Origin: an uncultured Alphaproteobacteria bacterium
GTDB lineage: Bacteria; Pseudomonadota; Alphaproteobacteria; HIMB59
DNA length: 64,000 nt
Assembly: GCA_902610175.1 (NCBI GenBank)
Contig: CACLUR010000001.1
Location: 372,001 to 436,000, forward strand
Reading direction: 5' to 3'
Made by a program: the position numbers and the translations under genes. Positions 18,287 through 26,587 of this stretch are shown here, piece after piece; within the stretch, counting starts at the first letter, position 1; each line of letters opens with the position of its first letter. The notes beneath the pieces were generated by a model. The model saw only the letters and a list, made by a program, of their open reading frames with translations, searched no databases and had not been told where the DNA came from.

Positions 18287-19781
18287 ATAAAAAACTAAAT
18301 AAAAAAATTAAGAAAATCATAAGAGTAACTGGAAATAAAGTTGATGAACAATTTGATTTGTATTTATTAATTGGATGTTGATAATCGAGGTAACCTTTTT
18401 TGTTTGTTGAAATAGTCTCAATAATTTTACCCGAATAATCAACAACAGATGTAATACCTGAAGGTGTTGATCTTATGAGAGGTTTTTGGAATTCAACACT
18501 TCTTAAAAGGGAATTAGCCAGGTGTTGATGTGGCCCGTACCATTTACCAAACCAAGAGTCATTTGAAATTTGTATTACCATATCAGCATTACAAACCTCA
18601 GTATTAATTGATTTGTAATTAAAAATAGACTCAAAACAAATCATTGGAACAGCATTTATATTTTTAGGTAATTTTAAGATTTTTTGATTAATTCCAGGAG
18701 TATAGTTCATTCCTAAATTTAAAAACTTGCTTACAAATGGTTTTACAAAGGGAATGTATTCTCCAAATAAAACCAACTTTTGTTTATCATAAAAATCAAT
18801 AATCTTTCCTTGATGATCGATGATATATAGACGATTAAATAATTGGTTTTCCTCGATAGCACTCGACCCAACTATTATTTTTTGATCCTCGTTAATTAAA
18901 GAAGATAATCTACTAAGAAGTCCGTCCCTGTTATTCAAATCAATTGGTAATGAGCCTTCAGGCCAAATTATTAAATCTGCTTTTGGAGAATTAGTAAGAG
19001 CTTCTAAGGTTAATTTTTCATATATTTCAAGGTTTCTTAGAACATCAAATTCTACTAATGACTCATAAAGATTAGGTTGAATTAAAAGAATGTTTAAAGT
19101 TTCATTGTTTGTTTTTCTCTCAGTATTATTTTCAAAAAAACCAAATGCATAAATTAAAACAAGCACTGATGATAGACTAAAAGTTACAACTTTATTTTTG
19201 CAACAGAGAAAATAAATTATTAAACCCACAATCAAATGGATAACTAATCCCAAACCATAAACGCCTAAAAATGGTAGAGATTTTAAGATCCAGATATTTT
19301 TGTAATATATAATTGCACTAGGATTCCAAGGGAAGCCTCCAAAAATAAATTCCTTTAGTATTTCTACTATAGATAAGCCTAGTGGTAATAAGAAGATATG
19401 TAATAATTTTTTTTTAAATGTAACTAAGATGAGAATTGTTGCTGAATAATGTAGGAATGCAATAAATATAGAGAGTAGACCAACTAAAATAATACCTAAG
19501 AATAAATACCCAAAACCTCCTGAATAGAAGGACTGTGTAATCCAACTTAATGTAATTATTTGAGTAAATAAGAAAAAATAAAAAATATTTTTTTTCGAAA
19601 AATTATCATTAGTTAGAATATTATAAAAAATAATTGAAAATGATATGTAATAGAAAATAGATACTCCGAATGGAGGAAGAGAAAATACATAAACAATAGA
19701 AAAAATAATTATTAAGTTTATTGGCCTAGAGAGATAGGGCAGTAGATTATTGAGATTTGACACCACTAACCACAACTTCAA
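18267..19781 (-). CDS. lnt: Apolipoprotein N-acyltransferase
   Basis: Lnt adds the third acyl chain to the N-terminal cysteine of lipoproteins in the inner membrane. Several hydrophobic helices occupy residues 20-215, followed by a periplasmic nitrilase-like domain with the expected triad: Glu275 in IIWPEGSLP, Lys333 in DFYDKQKLVLFGEYIPF and Cys382 in MICFESIF. Length (504) is normal. The first start codon is TTG at 19781, overlapping corC by 35 bases; a GTG at 19763 would shorten this overlap. Confidence 0.95.
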   Translation of the reverse strand: MKLWLVVSNLNNLLPYLSRPINLIIIFSIVYVFSLPPFGVSIFYYISFSIIFYNILTNDNFSKKNIFYFFLFTQIITLSWITQSFYSGGFGYLFLGIILVGLLSIFIAFLHYSATILILVTFKKKLLHIFLLPLGLSIVEILKEFIFGGFPWNPSAIIYYKNIWILKSLPFLGVYGLGLVIHLIVGLIIYFLCCKNKVVTFSLSSVLVLIYAFGFFENNTERKTNNETLNILLIQPNLYESLVEFDVLRNLEIYEKLTLEALTNSPKADLIIWPEGSLPIDLNNRDGLLSRLSSLINEDQKIIVGSSAIEENQLFNRLYIIDHQGKIIDFYDKQKLVLFGEYIPFVKPFVSKFLNLGMNYTPGINQKILKLPKNINAVPMICFESIFNYKSINTEVCNADMVIQISNDSWFGKWYGPHQHLANSLLRSVEFQKPLIRSTPSGITSVVDYSGKIIETISTNKKGYLDYQHPINKYKSNCSSTLFPVTLMIFLIFLFSFLYVRIKK

Positions 19782-20574
19782 GAATTTTTCTTGTTGATAC
19801 CTTGTGAATGGTGAAAGATAATTTTTTATTTATAGTAAATTTTTCTTTTTTCTTTGGTATACGACCAGCTATATTAAATATGATACCGCCTATAGTTCCT
19901 ACATCCTCTTTTAAATCATCTGGGATATTGACATCAAATTCTCTTTCAAAATCATCAACAAGCATCGCGGCATCCATAATTATATTATTGTTTTTTTGTC
20001 GAAACATCGGTGCTTCATCCTTATCGTGTTCGTCTTCAATCTCGCCTACTATTTCTTCCACTAAGTCTTCGATGGTAACCAAACCAGCAACACTATTAAA
20101 TTCATCCATGACAATTGCTAAATGGATGTTTTGTTTTTTCATTTTTTGAAGAAGATTAAAAACAGGTGTAGCAGAGGGAATATAAATGACCTCTCTTAAC
20201 AAACTCTTAATATTAAAGGACTTATTATTGATTTTCTTGAATAAATCCTTGATATGAACCATTCCCAAGCAATGTTCTAAGTCCTTTTTTACGACTGGCA
20301 TTCTTGAGTGAGCTTCTTTATTGATAATTTTAATGATGTTTTCTTTATCAATATTTTGATCAATAAAAATTATTTCACCTCTTGGAACCATTACATCATC
20401 AACTGTTTTTTTGTGTACCTTTAAAAGGTTATTAAAGATTTTTTTTTCTTCATTCTTGGCGATCCCCGAACTATCTGAAGTCGCTGAGATAAGATCAATA
20501 ATATCTTTTTTAAAATTCTCGTCTTGAATTAGTTCTTTGACTAATTTTATGGCTAAATTTTTTTTAATTTTCAT
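19747..20574 (-). CDS. corC: CBS-domain transporter-associated protein (CorC/HlyC family)
   Basis: This is the CorC-type protein, often called hemolysin, linked to magnesium and cobalt efflux and envelope stress. It has 275 residues with two CBS motifs (about 60-180, including the VPRGEIIFID and VAGLVTIEDLVEEIVGEIEDEHD blocks) and a C-terminal CorC_HlyC domain (about 195-275). No membrane segment is present, matching the short cytosolic form. It overlaps ybeY by 11 bases and lnt by 35 bases. Confidence 0.9.
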   Translation of the reverse strand: MKIKKNLAIKLVKELIQDENFKKDIIDLISATSDSSGIAKNEEKKIFNNLLKVHKKTVDDVMVPRGEIIFIDQNIDKENIIKIINKEAHSRMPVVKKDLEHCLGMVHIKDLFKKINNKSFNIKSLLREVIYIPSATPVFNLLQKMKKQNIHLAIVMDEFNSVAGLVTIEDLVEEIVGEIEDEHDKDEAPMFRQKNNNIIMDAAMLVDDFEREFDVNIPDDLKEDVGTIGGIIFNIAGRIPKKKEKFTINKKLSFTIHKVSTRKILEVVVSGVKSQ

Positions 20575-21013
20575 GTACTTTTTTTAAACCTAATAATTTC
20601 ATCAGTGTGTTTTCTAAAAATCTCATATTACTTCTCGATTGTTTATCGTAATGATGATAGCCAAATAAATGATGTAATCCATGACTCACTAGCATGAAGA
20701 AATTTTGTTCATTAATTTTTTTATTGCGATTTAAAATATAACTATCTGCAATAGCGATATCACCTGAAAAGTCTCCATCGGGGAAAGATAACACATCTGT
20801 GATTTTATTTTTATTTTTGAATTTTTTATTCATACTTTTAATTTCTTCATTAGAAACTATTTTTATTGTCAGTTGTGTTTGATGATCAGCTTGGTGGATT
20901 GTTTGAAAATATTCTGACAACTTTTTTAGCTTTTCTTTGGAGGATTTTAGAAATTGCTCTAAATTCTTATCTCCAATTATCTCAATCACAAATTTTTTAT
21001 TACTAATCCTCAA
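20564..21013 (-). CDS. ybeY: Endoribonuclease YbeY
   Basis: YbeY is a zinc-dependent RNase needed for 16S rRNA 3'-end processing and ribosome quality control. The H-x3-H-x5-H zinc motif is visible as HGLHHLFGYHH, preceded by the conserved DVLSFP and GDIAI segments. Length 149 is typical. The start appears to be TTG. It lies 2 bases after phoH, the usual partner, and overlaps corC. Confidence 0.94.
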   Translation of the reverse strand: MRISNKKFVIEIIGDKNLEQFLKSSKEKLKKLSEYFQTIHQADHQTQLTIKIVSNEEIKSMNKKFKNKNKITDVLSFPDGDFSGDIAIADSYILNRNKKINEQNFFMLVSHGLHHLFGYHHYDKQSRSNMRFLENTLMKLLGLKKVHEN

Positions 21014-21015
21014 AA

Positions 21016-21972
21016 TTACTTATCGTAAGCATTAATTATTTTTTCTACTAATGTATGTCTGCATACATCACTACTATTTAAATGAACAAACCCGATGTCT
21101 TTAACTTTTTCTAATTTTTCCATAGCATCCTGCATTCCACTTTTTGCATTATCGGGTAAATCTTTTTGACTTAAATCTCCCGTGATAACCATTTTTGAGT
21201 TTTGTCCTAATCTAGTTAAGAACATTTTCATCTGTGTCGATAAGGTGTTTTGTGCTTCGTCTAAAATGATAAAGGATTTATTTAATGTTCTTCCTCTCAT
21301 AAAGGCAAGTGGAGCTATTTCTATTAAATTATTTACCATTTTTCGGTCAATTTCTTCACCTGGCATCATCTCATACAAGGCATCATAAAGTGGTCGTAAA
21401 TAGGGGTCAATTTTCTCTTTCATATCTCCAGGTAAAAAGCCTAATCGTTCACCCGCTTCAACTGCTGGTCTTGATAATATTAATCGATTAATTTTTCCTT
21501 CTACAAAAAGACTAACTGCATATGCAACAGCTAAGTAAGTTTTTCCTGTTCCCGCTGGACCAACAGCAAAAACGACATCTTTTGATCTCATTTCTTTTAA
21601 AAAGAGCTCTTGGTTTTTAGTCTTGGGATAAATTGTTTTTAATTTTGTATTGATTTGAAATTTCTGATCTTGTTCGATTTGTTCTTTGATATATGTAGGT
21701 TTTGCTAAATCAATATTGTTTTCTATTTCTTCTGCAGAAATATCATTGTTCTTTAATTTTTGGTATAAACCTTGAATAATAAAGTAGGCTTTTTCAACTG
21801 GATCTCTATTACCTTTTATAGATAAAAGGTTGCCTCTTGTGTATAGCTTTACTTTAAATTTATTCTCTAAGACCTTTAAATTTTTATCGTGGTAGCCAAA
21901 TAGGCTTGACAGAAATTGATTATCCTCAAACTCAAGTTGTTTTTGATGGGAAGAAATATTTACAGGACTCAA
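21016..21972 (-). CDS. ybeZ: PhoH-family ATPase (YbeZ)
   Basis: The PhoH family comprises cytosolic P-loop ATPases; YbeZ works with YbeY in RNA processing. The 318 residues have a KH-like N-terminal part and the ATPase core with Walker A GPAGTGKT (138-145) and Walker B in SFIILDEAQN. The ADSRP-like block reads LSRPAVEAGERLGFLPGD. Despite the name, placement with miaB and ybeY points to RNA metabolism rather than the Pho regulon. The start is TTG directly after the miaB stop. Confidence 0.92.
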   Translation of the reverse strand: MSPVNISSHQKQLEFEDNQFLSSLFGYHDKNLKVLENKFKVKLYTRGNLLSIKGNRDPVEKAYFIIQGLYQKLKNNDISAEEIENNIDLAKPTYIKEQIEQDQKFQINTKLKTIYPKTKNQELFLKEMRSKDVVFAVGPAGTGKTYLAVAYAVSLFVEGKINRLILSRPAVEAGERLGFLPGDMKEKIDPYLRPLYDALYEMMPGEEIDRKMVNNLIEIAPLAFMRGRTLNKSFIILDEAQNTLSTQMKMFLTRLGQNSKMVITGDLSQKDLPDNAKSGMQDAMEKLEKVKDIGFVHLNSSDVCRHTLVEKIINAYDK

Positions 21973-23286
21973 CTAAATTTTTTCTCCTAATAATGAGTGT
22001 GTTAAAACCTCTTTGATTTGCACAGGAATTATTTGACCTATTATTTCTTTATCTCCCTGCAGGGCTACACTTTGATTAAATTGTGACTTGCCTTTGATTT
22101 GTCCTGTGTGTTTACCAGCACCATCAATTAATACTTGCACTGTCTTTTTAACAAACTGGTTGTTGTATTCAATTTGTTGTTCATTGAGTAAATCTTGTGT
22201 GATCTTTAAACGCTCATTGAGAATTGCTTCATCTATTTCTTCACGATCAGCCGCAGGCGTACCTGGTCTTGGGCTGTACTTAAAAGAATAAGAGTTCATG
22301 TATTTAACTCTTTCAATTAGATCGATTGTGTCTTCAAAATCTTTGTCTGTTTCTCCAGGAAAACCAATAATAAAGTCCGAGGAAAGTGCTATATCGGGTT
22401 TTACTTTTCTAACCTTTTCGATAATTTCAAAATAATAATCCCTGGTATGTTTTCTATTCATTAATTTTAAAACTTTGTCGGAACCTGATTGAACAGGAAG
22501 GTGAAGATAGGGCATAAGTTTAGAGTTTTCACCATGAAGGAAAATTAGATCATCAGTCATATTCACAGGGTGACTTGTAGAATAAGTAATTCTTTCAACT
22601 CCATCTATTAAACTAATACTGTTAATAAGAGATGCTAGATTATTTGATTGACCTTGAGTGTCTAAACCGTGATAGGCATTAACATTTTGACCTAGAAGTG
22701 TGAATTCCACCACCCCCTGATCAATTAAAGATTTAACCTCATCAGAGATTTCCTTAACTGTTCTTGAATATTCTGATCCTCTTGTATAAGGAACAACGCA
22801 GAAATGACAAAACTTATCACAGCCTTCTTGGATAGTCACAAATGCAGATTTATTCGATGTATTCGTTTTAATATGATTGAGCGTGTCAAATTTTTCAATC
22901 ACATCAAATTCAGTGATAGAGGTTTTTGGTAAGTTATTTTTATCTAAAAATTTATTTAATGACTGAATAGATTGTGGTCCGATCACTAAGTCCACGTAAG
23001 GTGCCCTTTTTTGAATTAATTCACCTTCAGCTTGAGCTACACAACCAGCAACAATAACTTTTTGATCTTCTTTCCCCTTTTTATGAATTTTTCCTAAATC
23101 TGAAAATGTTTTTTCTGTTGCCTTTTCACGGATGTGGCAAGTATTTAAAACTACATAGTCTGCATTTTGAAAGTCATCGGTTTGATTAATATTATGCGAT
23201 AGAAAAATATCTTTCATTTTATCAGAGTCATAAACATTCATCTGACAACCAAATGTTCTAATATAAAATTTCTTATTTGATGGCAT
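21973..23286 (-). CDS. miaB: tRNA-2-methylthio-N6-dimethylallyladenosine synthase MiaB
   Basis: MiaB is a radical-SAM methylthiotransferase acting on i6A37 of tRNA. In numbering from a TTG at 23301, the auxiliary cluster cysteines are C19 (TFGCQMN), C55 (LNTCHIRE) and C87 (VAGCVAQ), and the radical-SAM triad is C161, C165 and C168 in GCDKFCHFC. A C-terminal TRAM domain follows (about 375-440). I prefer the ATG at 23286, five codons later, which gives the common MPSNKKFYIRTFGCQMN start. It overlaps rimI by 14 bases. Confidence 0.95.
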   Translation of the reverse strand: MPSNKKFYIRTFGCQMNVYDSDKMKDIFLSHNINQTDDFQNADYVVLNTCHIREKATEKTFSDLGKIHKKGKEDQKVIVAGCVAQAEGELIQKRAPYVDLVIGPQSIQSLNKFLDKNNLPKTSITEFDVIEKFDTLNHIKTNTSNKSAFVTIQEGCDKFCHFCVVPYTRGSEYSRTVKEISDEVKSLIDQGVVEFTLLGQNVNAYHGLDTQGQSNNLASLINSISLIDGVERITYSTSHPVNMTDDLIFLHGENSKLMPYLHLPVQSGSDKVLKLMNRKHTRDYYFEIIEKVRKVKPDIALSSDFIIGFPGETDKDFEDTIDLIERVKYMNSYSFKYSPRPGTPAADREEIDEAILNERLKITQDLLNEQQIEYNNQFVKKTVQVLIDGAGKHTGQIKGKSQFNQSVALQGDKEIIGQIIPVQIKEVLTHSLLGEKI

Positions 23287-23752
23287 TAAGGGATTTTGCA
23301 AACAAAATTGCGTCTTGCGTATTTGGAGCGTTTATAGACTTACTCCGATAATAGTTTTTTCTTTCATTGTAGGCTTTATAGCCTAATTTTTCATAAAGTT
23401 TAATAGCAAATTTATTAATAGCACTCGCTTCCAGAAAGATTTTAAATGATTTTCCAGTACTTTTGAGTTGTTTTTCAAGCTCTTCTAAAATCATTCTTCC
23501 CAACCCTTGGTTTCTAAATTCAGGCAAAACAGCAATATGTAAAATTTCAAATTCACTGACCTTTTGATCTTGATATAAAAAATGTCCTATCAAAGCACCT
23601 TTGACGTTAGTTTGATCTAGAAGATAAATATTAAAACTTGTTTCTTTATTGAGGTGAAGCTCAATATCTTTTTCACTCCAATTAATCTCTAGTTGGTCTT
23701 TATGATTGATAATCCAATTTTTAGAATCAGATAGAGTATGTGTAAAATTCAA
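23273..23752 (-). CDS. rimI: GNAT acetyltransferase, probably ribosomal-protein-alanine acetyltransferase RimI
   Basis: The 159 residues form a GNAT fold with the acetyl-CoA loop VLPEFRNQGLGRMILEELEKQL (about 94-113) and the C-terminal ASAINKFAIKLYEKLGYKAYNERKNYY typical of RimI. RimI acetylates the N-terminus of S18. In Alphaproteobacteria rimI usually lies between tsaB and miaB. Here it still precedes miaB, but tsaB is 24 kb away. The start is TTG, overlapping the agt stop as TTGA. Confidence 0.82.
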   Translation of the reverse strand: MNFTHTLSDSKNWIINHKDQLEINWSEKDIELHLNKETSFNIYLLDQTNVKGALIGHFLYQDQKVSEFEILHIAVLPEFRNQGLGRMILEELEKQLKSTGKSFKIFLEASAINKFAIKLYEKLGYKAYNERKNYYRSKSINAPNTQDAILFAKSLNAIK

Positions 23753-24741
23753 GCCACAATATTATCATAAAAAACCTTGGAACACTCATACCAGTTAAAT
23801 TTTTTTGTATATTCTTGACATTTTTTTCGATCGATAGTCAAACAATTCAAAACATTATCTTTTAAGTTATCACCAATAAAGCCGTTGACCCCATTAACAA
23901 TAATATCTTTAGGACCTGTTACATCATAAGCAGCGACTGGTGTGCCGGTTGCATTTGCCTCAGTTACCACATTTCCAAAGGTATCAGTCTTGCTAGGGAA
24001 AACCATTACATCTGAACTAGCATAGTAATTCACTAAATTCTGGCCAAACTGGTAACCAACAAATTTTATATCTGTATATTTTTTTTTTAGTTTATTTAAC
24101 TGTGGTCCATCGCCAACGACAACTTTAGTACCTTCTAAATCTAAATCTAAAAAAGCTTGAATATTTTTTTCAGTAGCCACTCGACCGATATAAGAAAATA
24201 TTGGTCCCGGGCCTAAGTCTAATTTTTGATAGTTGCCAAATTTTTGATGATCGACACCTCTTGACCAAACAACGGTATTTTTAAAATTCATATTTATTAA
24301 TTCGGCCTGCATGGATGGGGTAGGAACAAGAACTTTTTTCGCTTTATTGTGAAAATGCTTTATGAAGAAGTAAAAGAAACTTGCAGGTATTTTTATACGT
24401 TGTTGAATATACTCAGGGAAACGAGTATGAAATGAAGTTGTAAAAATAATTTTTTCTGAAAGACATATTTTTCTGGCCAAAAAACCTAGGGGCCCCTCTG
24501 TAGCAATGTGAATATGATCAGGATTGATCTGATCCATCATATTTTTCAATGTTTTTTTGCGAGTAATCACAACTTTAATCTCATTATACGAAGGAAGGCC
24601 AAAGCGAACTTTAAATAACTCAGGGTGTATTACTTCTACCTGCATACCCATTTTTTCCAATTCCGGTATGGTATTCAGATAAGAACGGACGACGCCGTTT
24701 ACCTGAGGTTTCCATGCATCTGTTACTAATAATAATTTCAA
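23749..24741 (-). CDS. agt: GT4-family diacylglycerol glycosyltransferase (Agt-like)
   Basis: This GT-B glycosyltransferase has 330 residues. Its N-terminal domain starts LLLVTDAWKPQVNGVVRSY and its C-terminal domain shows GRVATEKNIQ, VVGDGP and the E-x7-E region in SKTDTFGNVVTEANATGTP. It overlaps plcP by 4 bases. The plcP-agt pair is known in marine bacteria, including SAR11 and Roseobacter relatives, for replacing phospholipids by glycolipids when phosphate is scarce; Agt glycosylates the diacylglycerol that PlcP releases. I infer that role from the pairing and the upstream Pho-box-like site. The sugar donor is unknown. Confidence 0.82.
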   Translation of the reverse strand: MKLLLVTDAWKPQVNGVVRSYLNTIPELEKMGMQVEVIHPELFKVRFGLPSYNEIKVVITRKKTLKNMMDQINPDHIHIATEGPLGFLARKICLSEKIIFTTSFHTRFPEYIQQRIKIPASFFYFFIKHFHNKAKKVLVPTPSMQAELINMNFKNTVVWSRGVDHQKFGNYQKLDLGPGPIFSYIGRVATEKNIQAFLDLDLEGTKVVVGDGPQLNKLKKKYTDIKFVGYQFGQNLVNYYASSDVMVFPSKTDTFGNVVTEANATGTPVAAYDVTGPKDIIVNGVNGFIGDNLKDNVLNCLTIDRKKCQEYTKKFNWYECSKVFYDNIVA

Positions 24742-25526
24742 GCTACAGATACCTTATTAAGAGTTTGTTTTTCTAAAGACTGGATTTTTTTTTCATTCCA
24801 AAAGACTAACTCCAAGTTGCCTTTAAAGTCCTCAACCATTGCACTACAGCTATCTACCCAATCTCCTAGATTATGATATGTCTTGTCACCAATTTTTTTT
24901 ATTTGGGGATGGTGAATATGACCACAAACAATTCCATCACAATTATTTTTTTTTATTCTCTCAAGACATGCATTTTCAAAATTTTCAATATATCGTTGAG
25001 CATCTTTTACTCGTGTTTTTAAATATCCTGATAAAGACCAATACGAAAGACCAAGTTTTCTTCGACAGAAATTTAAAATATTATTAAACCAAACAGAGTA
25101 GTCATAAAGGACGGCACCTATCTTTGCTAACCATTTTGAATTTAGAACTATTCCATCAAATTCATGCCCATGCATTAAGAGAAGTCTTTTATTGTTCGCT
25201 GTTGTATGAATTCTATTTTTTCGAACTTTAATGTTTGCAAATGAAAAACCACAATAATCTGAAAAAACTTCATCATGGTTTCCAGGTATATAATAGACTT
25301 TGGTACCTGAGCGTGCTTTTCGTAAAACTTTTTGTATGAAAGTATTAAAATCAGGATTCCAAAACCAATTTTTTTTTAGACGCCATCCGTCTATAATATC
25401 TCCAAGTAAATAAAGATGATCACAATCATTATATTTTAAAAAGTGTAAGAGCTCCTTTACTTTTGAAGCACGTATGCCAATATGAATGTCTGAAATAAAT
25501 ATGGATCGATGTTTTTTGATTTGCAT
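24738..25526 (-). CDS. plcP: Metallophosphoesterase, PlcP-type phospholipase C
   Basis: PlcP removes the phospho-headgroup from membrane phospholipids during phosphate starvation, giving diacylglycerol. The 262 residues show every calcineurin-like metal motif: D13 and H15 (ISDIHIG), GD at 42-43 (LLGDIIDGW), GNHD (82-85), MHGHEFDG (H119, H121) and CGHIHHP (H203, H205). The closest alternative is an UDP-diacylglucosamine hydrolase (LpxH-like), but pairing with agt, the nearby dgkA and the Pho-box-like site favour PlcP. The divergent SET gene starts 61 bases away. Confidence 0.85.
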   Translation of the reverse strand: MQIKKHRSIFISDIHIGIRASKVKELLHFLKYNDCDHLYLLGDIIDGWRLKKNWFWNPDFNTFIQKVLRKARSGTKVYYIPGNHDEVFSDYCGFSFANIKVRKNRIHTTANNKRLLLMHGHEFDGIVLNSKWLAKIGAVLYDYSVWFNNILNFCRRKLGLSYWSLSGYLKTRVKDAQRYIENFENACLERIKKNNCDGIVCGHIHHPQIKKIGDKTYHNLGDWVDSCSAMVEDFKGNLELVFWNEKKIQSLEKQTLNKVSVA

Positions 25527-25569
25527 AGAATCTAAAAATAGATATATCTACGATTGATAGTATTGAGGA

Positions 25570-25587
25570 TTGTTAAAGTTTTATTAA
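25570..25587 (-). promoter_or_regulatory. Pho-box-like site upstream of plcP
   Basis: Read on the minus strand this contains TTAATAA, four bases, then TTAACAA, an 11-base period as in PhoB boxes. The core plus-strand 17-mer TGTTAAAGTTTTATTAA (25571-25587) recurs exactly upstream of pstS and of the ATP-grasp-like gene. It lies 44 bases upstream of the plcP ATG and directly abuts the ATG of the divergent SET gene. Confidence 0.65.
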
Positions 25588-26106
25588 ATGGACTCTTCAC
25601 AAAAGCTTTATATTAGAAAAAATTCTAAAATTCATGCATCTGGTCTTTTTGCAAAAGCTGATATCAGTGCTGGCACTAGAATCATTGAATATCGCGGGTT
25701 AAAGATAACTAAAGCTCAATCCGACAAGATTGCTGATGTTCACATAGAGGCAAACAAAAGGGCTAAAACAGTCGGGTCTGTTTACATTTTTACACTGAAT
25801 CAAAAATACGACATCAATGGAAAAGTAACATGGAATTTAGCAAAATATATTAATCATTCCTGCGACCCTAATTGTGAAACTGATATCATCAAAGGAAAAA
25901 TATGGATTAGCGCAATTAAAGATATTAAGAAAGGCGAGGAGCTGTCCTACGACTATGGATATGACATGTTTTGTTTCGAGGATCACCCGTGTCGATGTGG
26001 GTCTCAAAACTGTATTGGATATATTGTTCGAAGCAATCTTAGATGGAGAGTTAAAAAAAGGTTAATTGAAAATAAAAAGTCAAGATTTAACAAAAACTTC
26101 ACATAA
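25588..26106 (+). CDS. SET-domain protein (putative lysine methyltransferase)
   Basis: SET proteins transfer methyl groups from SAM to lysine side chains. The 172 residues show SGLFAKADISAGTRIIEY, the knot motifs YINHSCDPNC (87-96) and GEELSYDYGYD (116-126), and a post-SET zinc cluster of cysteines 135, 137 and 142 (CRCGSQNC). All key motifs are intact, so it is probably active. The substrate is unknown; bacterial SET proteins are not histone enzymes in this setting. It is divergent from plcP and 17 bases before dgkA, which places it in the lipid and phosphate island. Confidence 0.85.
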   Translation: MDSSQKLYIRKNSKIHASGLFAKADISAGTRIIEYRGLKITKAQSDKIADVHIEANKRAKTVGSVYIFTLNQKYDINGKVTWNLAKYINHSCDPNCETDIIKGKIWISAIKDIKKGEELSYDYGYDMFCFEDHPCRCGSQNCIGYIVRSNLRWRVKKRLIENKKSRFNKNFT

Positions 26107-26123
26107 GTAGTTAAACTTCAGAT

Positions 26124-26471
26124 ATGGATTTTAAAAATAAAAATATAGTAGATGCTTTTTGGTGTTCAATAGAAGGCCTAAAAATTCTCCTTCAAGAAAA
26201 AGCAGCAAGAAGAGAGCTATTATTGCTTCCCTTGTCTGCTCTATACATCGTAATTTTTCAACCGGCTCTTTTGTTCATACTTTGGCTGATAATTTTACCT
26301 TTGCTCATACTTAGTATTGAGGCTCTAAACACTGCAATAGAATATACCTGTGATAAAATTACTATGGATAAGTCAAACAAAATAAAGAAAGCTAAAGATT
26401 TGGGCTCTGCTGCAATTTTTTTATCTCTAACAGCCTATGGAATAGTTTTATTCTTAGGTTTATTTAATTAA
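26124..26471 (+). CDS. dgkA: Diacylglycerol kinase
   Basis: DgkA phosphorylates diacylglycerol to phosphatidate in the inner membrane. The 115 residues show the family signature E-x2-NTAIE-x3-D (E66-E73, IEALNTAIEYTCD), an N-terminal EGLKILLQEKAARRE helix and three membrane helices (about 33-50, 52-66 and 94-114). Close to plcP and agt it could salvage the diacylglycerol made by PlcP. It probably shares a transcript with the SET gene. Confidence 0.93.
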   Translation: MDFKNKNIVDAFWCSIEGLKILLQEKAARRELLLLPLSALYIVIFQPALLFILWLIILPLLILSIEALNTAIEYTCDKITMDKSNKIKKAKDLGSAAIFLSLTAYGIVLFLGLFN

Positions 26472-26474
26472 TTT

Positions 26475-26553
26475 GGGAAGATTGACATGATTTTTCTACA
26501 AGTAGAGGAGGTCTATGTTTCAATCACAGGGGAAATGCCAATCTTCCACCTAA
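26475..26553. ncRNA. Unclassified structured element between dgkA and arsC
   Basis: The 116-base gap between convergent dgkA and arsC holds a 9-base perfect helix (26476-26484 with 26539-26547, GGAAGATTG and CAATCTTCC). It encloses an ACAT/ATGT helix (26485-26488, 26515-26518) with a nested TCTA/TAGA hairpin, and a TTTC/GAAA helix, forming a three-way-junction-like shape. AGAGGAGG (26504-26511) lies unpaired. On the minus strand the same bases read CCTCCTCT, like anti-Shine-Dalgarno loops of some alphaproteobacterial small RNAs. Neither end has a U-run. I match it to no known riboswitch. Confidence 0.4.
26515..26553 (+). CDS. Possible 12-residue peptide within the structured element
   Basis: An ATG at 26515 with GAGGAGG upstream (3-6 base spacing) opens MFQSQGKCQSST, ending TAA at 26551-26553. 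The ribosome site is among the strongest in the window, while most genes here have none, which argues for some meaning. Codons run through the 3' strand of the closing helix. It could be a leader-type or free micropeptide, or coincidence. Confidence 0.3.
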   Translation: MFQSQGKCQSST

Positions 26554-26587
26554 TAAAATAATCATTTATATTAAATTAAAGTTAAAT

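Noticed and set aside
25571-25590. 17-base motif as a plus-strand promoter for the SET gene and glnD
   Set aside because: It sits 0-1 bases before those ATGs, but at pstS no plus-strand gene follows, while a minus-strand phosphate-related gene follows in all three cases.
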